This document shows, one piece after another, positions 8,622 through 17,022 of a DNA stretch of 22,122 nucleotides (position 1 is its first letter; every line of letters begins with the position of its first letter). The notes under the pieces were generated by a model that did not search any database, was not told where the DNA came from, and was given only the letters and a program-made list of their open reading frames with translations. A program made the translations under genes and the position numbers. Origin of the DNA: SURF-24 sp964537965 (GTDB lineage Bacteria > Bacteroidota > Ignavibacteria > Ignavibacteriales > SURF-24); NCBI GenBank assembly GCA_964537965.1, contig CAZIDB010000063.1, forward strand, positions 1 through 22,122, written 5' to 3'.

Positions 8622-10271
8622 ATGCGGAATTCAATAAAACTGATTATTGCAATCGCGGTTGTCGTGGTTTTTTCAGGTTCACTTAAAACAGACAATGATA
8701 TTTTTTACCAGATTGCCAAAAGCATAGACATCTTTGGTAAAGTTTATAAAGAGGTTTCCTTTAATTATGTTGATGACATAAATCCGGAAGAATTTATGCT
8801 CTCCGGAATTAATGGTATGCTTGGCTCGCTGGATCCTTATACTGTTTTTATCGATGAGAAAAGAAAAGATGATATCGACTTGCTTACTCATGGCAAATAC
8901 GGTGGAATCGGAGTTTCAATAGGAATGCGTAACGATAAAGTTACCATAGTTGATGTACTTGACGGTTACGCAGCCCAGCGTCAGGGATTAAGAATTGGTG
9001 ACATAATTTCCAATGTGGATGACGTTGAAATTAATAAAGAAAATTTTGATGAGATTTCAAGGTATGTTAAAGGTGAACCCGGTACGCAAGTTAAACTGAC
9101 TATACTAAGAGATGGCGGAGCAGAGAAACTTGTATTTAATCTGATAAGGGAAGAGGTTAAGGTTAAAAACCTTTTGTACAGCGGTTTTGAACCTGAGAAC
9201 AGTAATAATGTTTATCTAAAACTTACAAGTTTTACAAGAACCGCCGGAGATGAAATAAGAAATACTTTGGTTGGGCTTGGTAATAAGAAAAAAATAAATT
9301 CAATTGTTCTTGATTTGCGCGGAAATCCCGGCGGCCTTTTGGATGCTGCTGTTGATGTATGCGAGAAATTCCTCTCAAAAAATCAATTGGTCGTTTCTGT
9401 AATGGGAAGAGATTCATCATCGTTAAAAAAATATTTCTCCACCGAAGAACCTGTTGGCGGCAATACTAAATTGGTTGTTCTTGTTGACAGCAATTCAGCT
9501 TCTGCTTCTGAGATTGTTGCCGGTGCAATACAGGATCACGACAGGGGAATTATTGTTGGTACAGAAACTTTTGGTAAAGGATTAGTGCAAACAGTTTTTC
9601 CACTTTCATATAATACTTCAATTAAAATAACAACGGCAAGGTATTATACACCAAGCGGCAGATGTATCCAGAAAATTGATTATTCGAAAGGTACAAATTC
9701 TGTAAGTGCAAACTCGGTTGCCGGTAAGCAAAGCTTTAAAACAGATAATAACAGAGCGGTTTTTTCATCAGGTGGAATAAAGCCTGATTCTACTATTGAA
9801 GCGAATGATGAATTATCTCTTACAAGGGAATTAATATCCAAAGGATTGGTATTTAAATTTGCAACAGAGTATAAAGAAAAGAATTCAAGAGATAAATTTG
9901 TTTCAGAAAAGGATAATGAATTGTTCGCAAAGTTTCTTGAATTCCTGAAGAATGAAAATTTTGTTTATGAAAATTCCGCTGAAAAGAAAATGGATGAATT
10001 ACTTCAGCTTTCAAAAAAAGAAAAGTACGGCAAAAACATTTTAGATGAATTAAATAATTTCTCCGTCCGCTTTAAGAATTTAAGAAAAAGCGAACTGGAA
10101 AATCATAAAAAAGAAATTATCGATTTGATTTCCACCGAACTTTTCAACCGATATGATGGTAGTAACGGAAGAATAAAATATAGCCTTACTAACGACAGAC
10201 AATTCTTGTTGGCGTTGGATATATTGAAAAATGAAGTGGCTTATAATAAATTTCTTTTAAATAAAAAATAA
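8622..10271 (+). CDS. S41-family C-terminal processing peptidase (CtpA-like)
   Basis: A 549-residue periplasmic serine protease. A hydrophobic N-terminal segment (about 5-20) acts as signal or anchor. A PDZ domain (about 93-175) begins with GKYGGIGVSIGM and binds the substrate C-terminus. The peptidase core carries LDLRGNPGGLLDAAVDV (230-246), NSASASEIVAGAIQD (291-305) and TFGKGLVQTVFPLS. By analogy to E. coli Prc spacing, the catalytic set is Ser294, Lys319 and Gln323. The C-terminal 150 residues are lysine- and glutamate-rich and probably helical. The start ATG immediately follows the tmk stop with an AGGAG Shine-Dalgarno inside tmk, so the two are coupled. The natural substrates are unknown. 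Confidence 0.93.
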   Translation: MRNSIKLIIAIAVVVVFSGSLKTDNDIFYQIAKSIDIFGKVYKEVSFNYVDDINPEEFMLSGINGMLGSLDPYTVFIDEKRKDDIDLLTHGKYGGIGVSIGMRNDKVTIVDVLDGYAAQRQGLRIGDIISNVDDVEINKENFDEISRYVKGEPGTQVKLTILRDGGAEKLVFNLIREEVKVKNLLYSGFEPENSNNVYLKLTSFTRTAGDEIRNTLVGLGNKKKINSIVLDLRGNPGGLLDAAVDVCEKFLSKNQLVVSVMGRDSSSLKKYFSTEEPVGGNTKLVVLVDSNSASASEIVAGAIQDHDRGIIVGTETFGKGLVQTVFPLSYNTSIKITTARYYTPSGRCIQKIDYSKGTNSVSANSVAGKQSFKTDNNRAVFSSGGIKPDSTIEANDELSLTRELISKGLVFKFATEYKEKNSRDKFVSEKDNELFAKFLEFLKNENFVYENSAEKKMDELLQLSKKEKYGKNILDELNNFSVRFKNLRKSELENHKKEIIDLISTELFNRYDGSNGRIKYSLTNDRQFLLALDILKNEVAYNKFLLNKK

Positions 10272-10331
10272 ATAAGTAATTCGTGGTTATTTGTTTTTCA
10301 CTTTTCCGGTTAAGATTAATCTGAGGGGATT

Positions 10332-10619
10332 ATGGCAGTTAGCAAGATTATAATTAGTAAAAATCCGATTTTCGATAAGTGCCCAAAGTGCAGGGAATGG
10401 GGTTCGCTGCATCGTTCCAGAGCAAGAAGTCTTGCTGAAAACATTATTAAAATGTTTCCTCTCTGGAATATTTTCAGATGTAAAGCATGCGGCTGGCGGG
10501 GTTACAGGTTCACTTTTACCTTTACTTCAAAATCACTGAAGGTTATTAGCCTGTACATTGTTTTGACTTTTATTGCTGCATTTATAGTAAGATTTGCATT
10601 AAGCTATTTTATTAAATAA
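10332..10619 (+). CDS. Small zinc-ribbon protein with a C-terminal membrane helix
   Basis: A 95-residue protein starting at an ATG with a strong GAGGGG Shine-Dalgarno 5 nt upstream. Two CxxC knuckles, CPKC (17-20) and CKAC (50-53), separated by 29 residues including a basic stretch HRSRARS, suggest a zinc ribbon. Residues about 70-92 form a hydrophobic helix (VISLYIVLTFIAAFIVRFAL), which probably anchors it in the membrane with the zinc ribbon in the cytoplasm. No specific family is recognised. It sits between the protease gene (60 bp away) and htpG (22 bp away) and may be read with either. Confidence 0.75.
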   Translation: MAVSKIIISKNPIFDKCPKCREWGSLHRSRARSLAENIIKMFPLWNIFRCKACGWRGYRFTFTFTSKSLKVISLYIVLTFIAAFIVRFALSYFIK

Positions 10620-10641
10620 TAAATTTAAGGAGGTTTTTCTG

Positions 10642-12549
10642 ATGACTGACTCTCAATCATCAAAACATTATGAATTTAAAGCTGAGATAAAACAGCTTCT
10701 TAATATTTTGGTTCATTCGCTATACACACATAAGGAAATCTTTCTACGTGAACTTATTTCCAATGCATCCGATGCATTGGATAAGCTGAGATTCGAATCT
10801 GTTAGCGGCAAAAAATTCAGAGATGCCGAGTTGCCTTTGGAAATAAGGGTTGAAGCAAACAAGGATAAAAACAGGTTAGTCATTTCTGATACAGGAATTG
10901 GAATGACACGCGAAGAGCTTGTTTCAAATATCGGTACAATTGCTAAGTCCGGTTCTGCAGAGTTTCTTAAGCAGATTGAAGATGATAAAAAAGATCTCTC
11001 AAATATTATAGGAAAGTTTGGTGTTGGTTTCTATTCTGTTTTTATGGTAGCAAAAGAAGTTACTATAAAAACAAAATCGTATAAGGAAGAAGAGGAAGCA
11101 GTTGAATGGAAATCTGACGGTCTTGGAAGTTATGATATAAACACTTTGAACGAGCCGATGAAAAGGGGAACGATAATAGAAATTGAGCTGAAGGACGAGG
11201 AAAAAGAATTTACCGAGAAATATAAACTTGAAAGCGTGATTAAAAAACATTCAAACTTTATTTCATTCCCTATTTACCTTGAGAACAACAAAGTAAATTC
11301 AATCTCTGCTCTCTGGCGTGAACCAAAGAATACGATAACTAAAGAACAGTATTCTGAATTCTATAAATTTTTAACTTATGATAGCGAAGATCCGCTTGAG
11401 ACATTGCACGTCTCTGTTGATGCACCAATCCAGTTTAATACTTTGTTGTTCATTCCTAAAAAGAATTATGATCAGTTCGGTTATTATAAAAATGATTATG
11501 GTCTCGATTTGTATGTTAAACGTGTTCTCATCCAGCATCAGAATAAAGATTTGTTGCCGGAATATCTCGGTTTTATAAAAGGTGTTGTTGATTCCGAGGA
11601 TTTACCGTTGAACATTTCAAGGGAAACCCTCCAGGAAAATGTAATCTTTAATAAAATTGCACAGAATATTACAACACAGGTTTTAGCTCATTTAAAGAAA
11701 ATAGCAACCGATGATCCCGATAAATATGCCGCTATCTGGAAAGAGCATGGTAAAGCCATTCGCCTTGGTTATTCTGATTTTATTAACAAGGATAAATTTG
11801 TTGAATTGCTCAGGTTCAATTCCTCTAAATATGAAAACCAGGATGGACTAACTTCCTTAAAAGAATATGTTGATCGTTTGAAAGAAGGTCAGAAAGAAAT
11901 TTATTATTTCTCCGGCCCAACAAGGGAAGCAATTATATCAAGTCCGCATTATGAAATATTTAAGAGTAAACAATTGGAAGTTTTATTCCTGTTTGATCCT
12001 ATTGATGAATTTGTAATGGATTCTGTGCGGGAGTATAAAGAATATAAGCTGGTTTCTATTGAACAGGTTGATCCGAAAAATTTAGATAAATTTGAATCAG
12101 CAGGTAAAGAAGAGAAACTTCCTGAAATTAGTAAGGATGATGAAAAGACACTTGATAAATTATTGAAGAGAATGAAGGAAATTCTTGGCGATAAAGTTAC
12201 CGAGGTTAGAATTTCAAACAGGTTAACCGACAGCCCTTCCTGTCTTGTTAATCCGGCGGATGGTATGACTTCCCAGATGCAGAAAATTATGCAGATTGTT
12301 TCCAAGGATACATCTGTTCCTAAAAAGATTCTTGAAATAAATAAAGATCATAAGCTTATAAGAAACCTGATTAAAATTTATTCTGCTAATTCCAAAGATG
12401 AATATATTGACCAGGTTGTTGAACAGCTATATGAATCTTCTTTGCTGCTGGAAGGATATTTAACTGATCCGCATAACCTTGTAAACAGAATAAAGAACCT
12501 ATTAGAGAAATCAAGTGACTGGCATGATGCGGTAAGATCAAATAACTAA
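10642..12549 (+). CDS. htpG: Molecular chaperone HtpG (Hsp90)
   Basis: A 635-residue bacterial Hsp90. The N-terminal ATPase (GHKL) domain has FLRELISNASDALDKLRF with catalytic Glu37, DTGIGM (83-88), GTIAKSGSAEF and GKFGVGFYSVFMV (124-136). The middle domain contains the conserved stretch SEDLPLNISRETLQ, and the C-terminal dimerisation domain is complete, so length is typical. The ATG has one of the best Shine-Dalgarno sequences in the window (AAGGAGG, 8 nt spacing), consistent with strong expression. I saw no CIRCE-like inverted repeat upstream, so HrcA control is not supported here. It ends facing the minus-strand exonuclease gene across a palindromic repeat. Confidence 0.97.
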   Translation: MTDSQSSKHYEFKAEIKQLLNILVHSLYTHKEIFLRELISNASDALDKLRFESVSGKKFRDAELPLEIRVEANKDKNRLVISDTGIGMTREELVSNIGTIAKSGSAEFLKQIEDDKKDLSNIIGKFGVGFYSVFMVAKEVTIKTKSYKEEEEAVEWKSDGLGSYDINTLNEPMKRGTIIEIELKDEEKEFTEKYKLESVIKKHSNFISFPIYLENNKVNSISALWREPKNTITKEQYSEFYKFLTYDSEDPLETLHVSVDAPIQFNTLLFIPKKNYDQFGYYKNDYGLDLYVKRVLIQHQNKDLLPEYLGFIKGVVDSEDLPLNISRETLQENVIFNKIAQNITTQVLAHLKKIATDDPDKYAAIWKEHGKAIRLGYSDFINKDKFVELLRFNSSKYENQDGLTSLKEYVDRLKEGQKEIYYFSGPTREAIISSPHYEIFKSKQLEVLFLFDPIDEFVMDSVREYKEYKLVSIEQVDPKNLDKFESAGKEEKLPEISKDDEKTLDKLLKRMKEILGDKVTEVRISNRLTDSPSCLVNPADGMTSQMQKIMQIVSKDTSVPKKILEINKDHKLIRNLIKIYSANSKDEYIDQVVEQLYESSLLLEGYLTDPHNLVNRIKNLLEKSSDWHDAVRSNN

Positions 12550-12560
12550 TTATTTAAGAT

Positions 12561-12705
12561 AAAATAAGGGCTGACCAAAAAGTTAGCTAGTCATCACGAG
12601 CAAAGCGAAGTGATCTCATTTTTTAGTGTTAATAAGATAGATTGCTTCGTCGTTTTACTCCTCACAATGACAGTTACACTACTTTTTAGACAGCCCTTTA
12701 TTTTT
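12561..12705. repeat. Palindromic MITE-like intergenic repeat
   Basis: An imperfect palindrome of about 145 bp fills the gap between two convergent genes. The outer arms are AGGGCTGACCAAAAAGT (12567-12583) and ACTTTTTAGACAGCCCT (12681-12697), which match as inverted repeats at 15 of 17 positions and are flanked by A/T-rich continuations of the stem. The inner arms around 12590-12616 and 12637-12672 are also complementary; the right one, read on the minus strand, contains GTCATTGTGAGGAG and GACGAAGCAATCT. That signature is familiar to me from small dispersed palindromic repeats in many unrelated bacteria. No coding sequence is inside, so it would need a transposase in trans if it is mobile. 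Confidence 0.7.
12567..12704. terminator. Probable bidirectional terminator formed by the repeat
   Basis: The 15-of-17 inverted ends form a stable stem. On the + strand it is followed by CCCTTTATTTTT, after htpG; on the minus strand it is followed by a complementary CCCTTATTTTAT, after the exonuclease gene. It starts 11 bp after the htpG stop and ends against the stop codon of the opposing gene. Confidence 0.5.
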
Positions 12706-14401
12706 ACATCTCTTCAGAATCTTCAACAGGAATTGTAAAATCTGCATTTGAAACTTCCGTAAATAATTCCTGCTTGTTGTTATAATTTTTAAGATAGAAA
12801 ACTCTTACATTAGTCCGGTTTCTTGCCAACCAGCTTAAAGCTATTTTAACTTTTTCCAAATCTCTCTTTTCCACATTGTTGAATAGAGAGATTGCATTGT
12901 TAAAATAGTCATCCAATGCATCATCAAAAGATTCTCCGTTAGGTACAATGTTGTGTTTAACAAAAACCTTTCCAGAGATAAGCAGTATGAAATCTTTTTT
13001 ATCCGAATGATTAATAACAAGCAGCAGGTTAGCAAGATTTATTGGCTCGGCGATGATTGAAGTTTTGTGAATCTGGGAAAGAATAAGATTAACCAAATCA
13101 CGTATCTGCCCGGCTTCTTCGTATTTCTGTTTTTCGGAAAGTGATTTCATTTTATTTAATAACCTGTTTACTGCAAGCTGATTTTTCCCCGCTAAAAAAT
13201 CGTAGACATTCTGCAGTTCACTTTTATATTCTTCTTTCAATGAAGTATGAGTACAGGGAGCTATACACCTGTCTATCTGGGCAAGAAAACATTCTTTCTT
13301 TTTATTCCATTCTTTGTCGTTACATTCTCTTATTAGGAAAGTTTTGTTTATTATCTCGATCATATTCTTCGTAACATCCTGGTTATTATACGGCCCGAAA
13401 TAATCATTGTCATCAAAATCAAACTTGCTGCTCAATTCAATATTGGCAAAATCTGTCTGCTTGTTAATTTTTATAAAATATGTTTGTCCGTACTTCTTTA
13501 ATTGAATGTTGCAGGGCGGATTGTAGAGCTTAATCAATTCTGCTTCTGCAAGTAATGCAGTAAGTTCGCTGTCTGTTGTTAAGTAATCAAGTTTGCTTGC
13601 AAGGCGAACAATTTTTCTTACCTTTCGTTCAGTTGATGAAGAGAAGTAACTTTTAACCCTCTCTTTTAATGCTTTTGCTTTCCCAATATAAATGATTTCA
13701 TCTTTGGAATTCTTAAAGAGATAAACTCCGGGTTCGTTGGGAATCTTAAGAAAATCATTAACAAGTTTTTTCTTTATCAGTCTGAAATTATCTTTTGCCA
13801 CAGGATAATGCTGAAGGTTGATGATATCCGAAACTGTTTTAATTTTATTTTGAGCAGTCAGTTCGGAAATCATTTTTAAAAGAATTTTTGCAGTTACGGT
13901 TGCATCACCTAATGCCCTGTGAACATTTTTGTGCGTAACCCCCAGATGCTTAACAACGGAGCCAAGAGATTTGCTCTTTAGTTCCGGGTACATTTTTCTT
14001 GCAAGCTTTAGCGTACACAAACTAAGGTTCTGAAATTTATCAATCCCCGCGTACTTCAATTCACTTTTCATAAATGATAAATCAAACGGAACGTTATGAG
14101 CAACAACAATGCTTTCACCAATAAAATCTAAAACCTTAGGAGCTATCTCATCAAAATAAGGGGCGTCATAGACATCAGAATTCTGAATTCCGGTAAGTTG
14201 CGTAATGAAGTAAGGTATTTCTCTGCCGGGATTAATAAACGTCCTGTAGGAATCCGTAATTTCAAGGTTCTTAACTTTTACTAATCCAATTTCTATTGCG
14301 CGGCTGCCGTATGCGCTTGTACCGGTGGTCTCAAAGTCAAGGACGCAAAAATCCACATCTCCAACAGGTTTAGAAAGCAAATTATCTATATCTGAAATCA
14401 A
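12704..14401 (-). CDS. DnaQ-type exonuclease fused to a UvrC-like GIY-YIG nuclease
   Basis: A 565-residue fusion. Domain 1 (about 15-185) is a DEDDh 3'-5' exonuclease with DFETTG (Asp22, Glu24), HNVPFD (Asp107) and HRALGD (His161, Asp166), all catalytic residues intact. Domain 2 (about 220-300) is a GIY-YIG endonuclease like the UvrC N-terminus: GVYLF, YIGKAKALKERVKSYF and LLAEAELIKLYNPP, with Glu286 the likely catalytic Glu. Four cysteines follow (360, 371, 379, 383) with spacing 11/8/4, close to the UvrC iron-sulphur cluster pattern, then a UVR-like helical segment (about 405-440). The UvrC RNase H-like and HhH domains are absent. The start is TTG (complement of 14399-14401) with AGGA 5 nt upstream. 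A DNA repair or processing role is inferred. Confidence 0.9.
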   Translation of the reverse strand: MISDIDNLLSKPVGDVDFCVLDFETTGTSAYGSRAIEIGLVKVKNLEITDSYRTFINPGREIPYFITQLTGIQNSDVYDAPYFDEIAPKVLDFIGESIVVAHNVPFDLSFMKSELKYAGIDKFQNLSLCTLKLARKMYPELKSKSLGSVVKHLGVTHKNVHRALGDATVTAKILLKMISELTAQNKIKTVSDIINLQHYPVAKDNFRLIKKKLVNDFLKIPNEPGVYLFKNSKDEIIYIGKAKALKERVKSYFSSSTERKVRKIVRLASKLDYLTTDSELTALLAEAELIKLYNPPCNIQLKKYGQTYFIKINKQTDFANIELSSKFDFDDNDYFGPYNNQDVTKNMIEIINKTFLIRECNDKEWNKKKECFLAQIDRCIAPCTHTSLKEEYKSELQNVYDFLAGKNQLAVNRLLNKMKSLSEKQKYEEAGQIRDLVNLILSQIHKTSIIAEPINLANLLLVINHSDKKDFILLISGKVFVKHNIVPNGESFDDALDDYFNNAISLFNNVEKRDLEKVKIALSWLARNRTNVRVFYLKNYNNKQELFTEVSNADFTIPVEDSEEM

Positions 14402-14458
14402 AACAATCCTGACAGTTTCTTTTTTTCAAAATAAAAAAGTTATATTAAATAATGTACG

Positions 14459-14493
14459 CGCTAAATATAGCGATCTTAATAATTTTTATTAAG
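14459..14493. promoter_or_regulatory. Two inverted repeats in the divergent intergenic region
   Basis: CGCTA (14459-14463) with TAGCG (14468-14472), and CTTAATAA (14475-14482) with TTATTAAG (14486-14493), lie in tandem in the 166-bp gap between divergent genes. Both are perfect. They may be operators or short hairpins; the second, AT-rich one could arise by chance. No regulator can be named. Confidence 0.3.
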
Positions 14494-14517
14494 GCAAAAT
14501 CTTTTTATACTTTATAA

Positions 14518-14546
14518 TTGGCGGAACTCTAAATTTTATATATATT
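14518..14546 (+). promoter_or_regulatory. Candidate sigma-70-type promoter for the ymdB-folD-aroA operon
   Basis: TTGGCG (14518-14523), a 17-bp spacer and TATATT (14541-14546) lie 21 bp before the ATG of the phosphodiesterase gene. Matches are 3/6 and 5/6, with ideal spacing. It is the only gap before the next seven genes, which fits a single promoter for the run. Confidence 0.4.
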
Positions 14547-14567
14547 CGTGGAAAAAAAATTGGATAA

Positions 14568-15380
14568 ATGCAGACAATAAACATAATTTTTGTTGGTGAT
14601 ATAATCGGTAAACCGGGTATGGATATGGTATGTACCTGGCTTTCCGGATTAATAAAAAAATATAAAGCCGATTTCGTAATTGCTAACGGCGAAAATGCTT
14701 CAGACGGTAAAGGCTGTACAGAAAAAGAAGGTAAATTACTTTTTGATCTTGGAGTTAACTGTATTACCGGTGGCAACCATACCTGGGATAAACATCAGTC
14801 GCAGGATTATCTTAAAACGGAAGACAGATACATAAGACCGTTGAATTACCCAAAGGGTACTTTCGGCAAAGGCTATTATATTTATGAGACAAAGAGGGGT
14901 AAAGTTGCTGTAATAAATCTGCAGGGCAGAGCTTTTATGGCTACAATTGACTGCCCTTTCAGAACAGCCGATTGGGTACTTGAAAGAATAAAAACTGAAA
15001 CAAAAACAATCATTATTGATTTTCATGCTGAAGCAACTGCAGAAAAATTAGCTCTGGCAAATTATCTTGATGGCAGGATAAGCGCTTTTATTGGTACTCA
15101 TACTCATATTCAAACATCAGACGACAGAATCCTGAATAAAGGTACAGGTTATATAACAGATGTTGGAATGACAGGTCCGTATGAATCTGTAATCGGAATG
15201 AAAACAGAAGCTGCAATTAACAGGTTCATCTACCAGACTCCGCAAAAATACCAGACGGCGGAAAATGACATTCACCTGTGCGGAGTTTATTTAAAAGTTG
15301 ATATTGAAACAGGAAAGACTGTTCAGATAGAAAGAATACTATTACCGGATTTTAACCGTTCTACAAATACGGAAGAATAA
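14568..15380 (+). CDS. YmdB-family metallophosphoesterase
   Basis: A 270-residue protein of the YmdB/TIGR00282 family of calcineurin-like enzymes. Metal ligands are visible as VGDIIGKPG (Asp11), ANGENA (Glu42, Asn43), GGNHTWD (Asn70, His71), FHAEATAEK (His153) and GTHTHIQTSD (His178, His180); the GYITDVGMTGPYESVIGM segment is characteristic. Known members hydrolyse cyclic nucleotides (2',3'-cyclic and, in Bacillus, 3',5'-cAMP in vitro). No signal peptide is present, so it acts in the cytoplasm. It heads a seven-gene run and folD follows after 2 bp. The ATG has only a weak Shine-Dalgarno (GGA, 3 nt away). Confidence 0.92.
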   Translation: MQTINIIFVGDIIGKPGMDMVCTWLSGLIKKYKADFVIANGENASDGKGCTEKEGKLLFDLGVNCITGGNHTWDKHQSQDYLKTEDRYIRPLNYPKGTFGKGYYIYETKRGKVAVINLQGRAFMATIDCPFRTADWVLERIKTETKTIIIDFHAEATAEKLALANYLDGRISAFIGTHTHIQTSDDRILNKGTGYITDVGMTGPYESVIGMKTEAAINRFIYQTPQKYQTAENDIHLCGVYLKVDIETGKTVQIERILLPDFNRSTNTEE

Positions 15381-15382
15381 CT

Positions 15383-16267
15383 ATGATAATCTTAGATGGC
15401 AAAAAAGTAGCAGAGCAGATTAAAGCAGAACTAAGGGAAAAGGTTGATATACTGATTGCTGAAAATAAAAAAGTACCGGGTTTGGTTACTATAATGGTTG
15501 GTGATAACCCTGCTTCTCACTCATATGTTAATAGTAAAAGTAAATCCAGTACGGCAATTGGAATGCTTTCTAAAGTTGAAAAGCTTCCGGCAGAAACAAC
15601 CGAAGATGAACTGATTGAATTAGTGGAAAAATATAACCGGGATGAAGATTATCATGGCATTCTCGTTCAACTTCCATTGCCAAAACATATTAATGAAGAT
15701 AGGGTAATAATGGCTATTAACCCGGATAAAGACGTTGATGGCTTTCATCCTATTAGCGTTGGAAAACTTGTAATTGGGCAGGATACTTTTCTTCCTTGTA
15801 CACCGGCAGGCATCCAGGAATTATTCAAACGTTACAATATTGATACGGCAGGGAAGCATGTAGTTGTTGTCGGCAGAAGCAACATAGTTGGCAAACCAAT
15901 TACAAACATAATGTTCCAGAAGAAGCAGTGGGCAAATTCAATTGTTACAATTTGCCATACCGCGGCAAAAGATTTATCCGTTTATACAAAGCAGGCAGAT
16001 ATCCTGATTGCTGCAATAGGTCAGCCAAATTTTATTAAAGCCGATATGATTAAAGACGGTGTTGTTGTTATCGATGTTGGCATTAACAGGGTTGAAGATG
16101 CAAACCAGCCAAAAGGTTACCGCATTGTTGGAGATGTTGATTTTGAAAATGTAGCTCCAAAATCTTCTTACATTACACCGGTGCCGGGTGGTGTTGGTTT
16201 ATTAACTGTTGCAATGCTGCTTTCAAATACATATAAAGCTTATGCAATTAAAGAAGGAATAAAATGA
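15383..16267 (+). CDS. folD: FolD, methylenetetrahydrofolate dehydrogenase/cyclohydrolase
   Basis: A 294-residue bifunctional enzyme that oxidises 5,10-methylene-THF to 10-formyl-THF, feeding one-carbon units to purine and formyl-Met synthesis. SHSYVNSK carries the YxxxK catalytic pair (Tyr48, Lys52); GILVQLPLP (92-100), KDVDGFHP (116-123), PCTPAGI, the NADP-binding GRSNIVGKP (164-172) and the C-terminal PVPGGVGLLTVAML are all present. Length is normal. Its stop overlaps the deoC start (ATGA). Confidence 0.97.
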   Translation: MIILDGKKVAEQIKAELREKVDILIAENKKVPGLVTIMVGDNPASHSYVNSKSKSSTAIGMLSKVEKLPAETTEDELIELVEKYNRDEDYHGILVQLPLPKHINEDRVIMAINPDKDVDGFHPISVGKLVIGQDTFLPCTPAGIQELFKRYNIDTAGKHVVVVGRSNIVGKPITNIMFQKKQWANSIVTICHTAAKDLSVYTKQADILIAAIGQPNFIKADMIKDGVVVIDVGINRVEDANQPKGYRIVGDVDFENVAPKSSYITPVPGGVGLLTVAMLLSNTYKAYAIKEGIK

Positions 16268-17022
16268 TCGATTTAAATAAAATTGAATTATATACCTCGG
16301 AATTATTAGACAAGTTTCAGAATTCACCTAAAAAGAAATATGTACTTAAAGGCAATCTTGCTTCTTATATTGATCATACAATTCTTAAACCTGAAGCAAA
16401 AGAGGATGAAGTAAATAATGTTTGTAGTGAAGCGAAAGAATTTAATTTCAAATCTGTTTGTGTTAATCCTTCTTATGTTAATTTATGCAAAAAGGAATTA
16501 AAAGCAAGCGAAGTCAAAGTCTGTACGGTTATAGGATTTCCTCTTGGGGCTAATACTTCAGAAACAAAAATTGCTGAAGCTGAACAGGCTCTTGCTAACG
16601 GCGCTATGGAATTGGATATGGTCATTAACATTGGAAGATTGAAGAATAAAGATTTTAATTATGTCCTAAATGATATTTCCGTTATTGCAAAACTAACAAA
16701 GAGCGCAAATGCTCTCAGCAAAGTTATTATTGAAACCTGTTTGCATACTGATGTAGAAAAAGTTATTGCTTGTTTATTATCCAAAGAAGCCGGGGCAGAT
16801 TTTGTTAAAACATCAACTGGATTTAGTAAGGCAGGTGCAACAGTTGATGATATTGCTTTGATGAGATTTGTAGTTGGAGAAGAAATGGGAGTTAAAGCTT
16901 CCGGTGGTGTTCGTACTTATGAGGATGCGATGAGAATGATTGAAAGTGGTGCAAGCAGAATAGGTGCAAGTGCAAGCATTCAGATTGTAAAAGGTGAAAA
17001 AACGGTTTCCACAGGTTACTAA
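16264..17022 (+). CDS. deoC: Deoxyribose-phosphate aldolase
   Basis: A 252-residue class I aldolase that cleaves 2-deoxyribose 5-phosphate to glyceraldehyde 3-phosphate and acetaldehyde, allowing reuse of deoxynucleosides. YIDHTILKPEA (35-45), the GFPLGANTSETK segment, ELDMVIN, the Schiff-base lysine Lys182 in FVKTSTGFSKAGAT and KASGGVR (Lys211) are intact. The first 30 residues form a short charged extension before the conserved core. It overlaps folD by 4 bp (ATGA), and its TAA shares a base with the next start codon (TAATG), so coupling on both sides is likely. Confidence 0.96.
   Translation: MIDLNKIELYTSELLDKFQNSPKKKYVLKGNLASYIDHTILKPEAKEDEVNNVCSEAKEFNFKSVCVNPSYVNLCKKELKASEVKVCTVIGFPLGANTSETKIAEAEQALANGAMELDMVINIGRLKNKDFNYVLNDISVIAKLTKSANALSKVIIETCLHTDVEKVIACLLSKEAGADFVKTSTGFSKAGATVDDIALMRFVVGEEMGVKASGGVRTYEDAMRMIESGASRIGASASIQIVKGEKTVSTGY

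Noticed and set aside
10313..10322. The 10-bp palindrome AGATTAATCT before the zinc-ribbon gene as an operator
   Set aside because: It is short and AT-rich, lies next to the Shine-Dalgarno and has no second copy; chance is the simplest explanation.
14489..14776. Minus-strand reading frame opposite the start of the ymdB-like gene
   Set aside because: It overlaps a well-conserved enzyme on the other strand, has no recognisable domain and is typical of antisense shadow frames.
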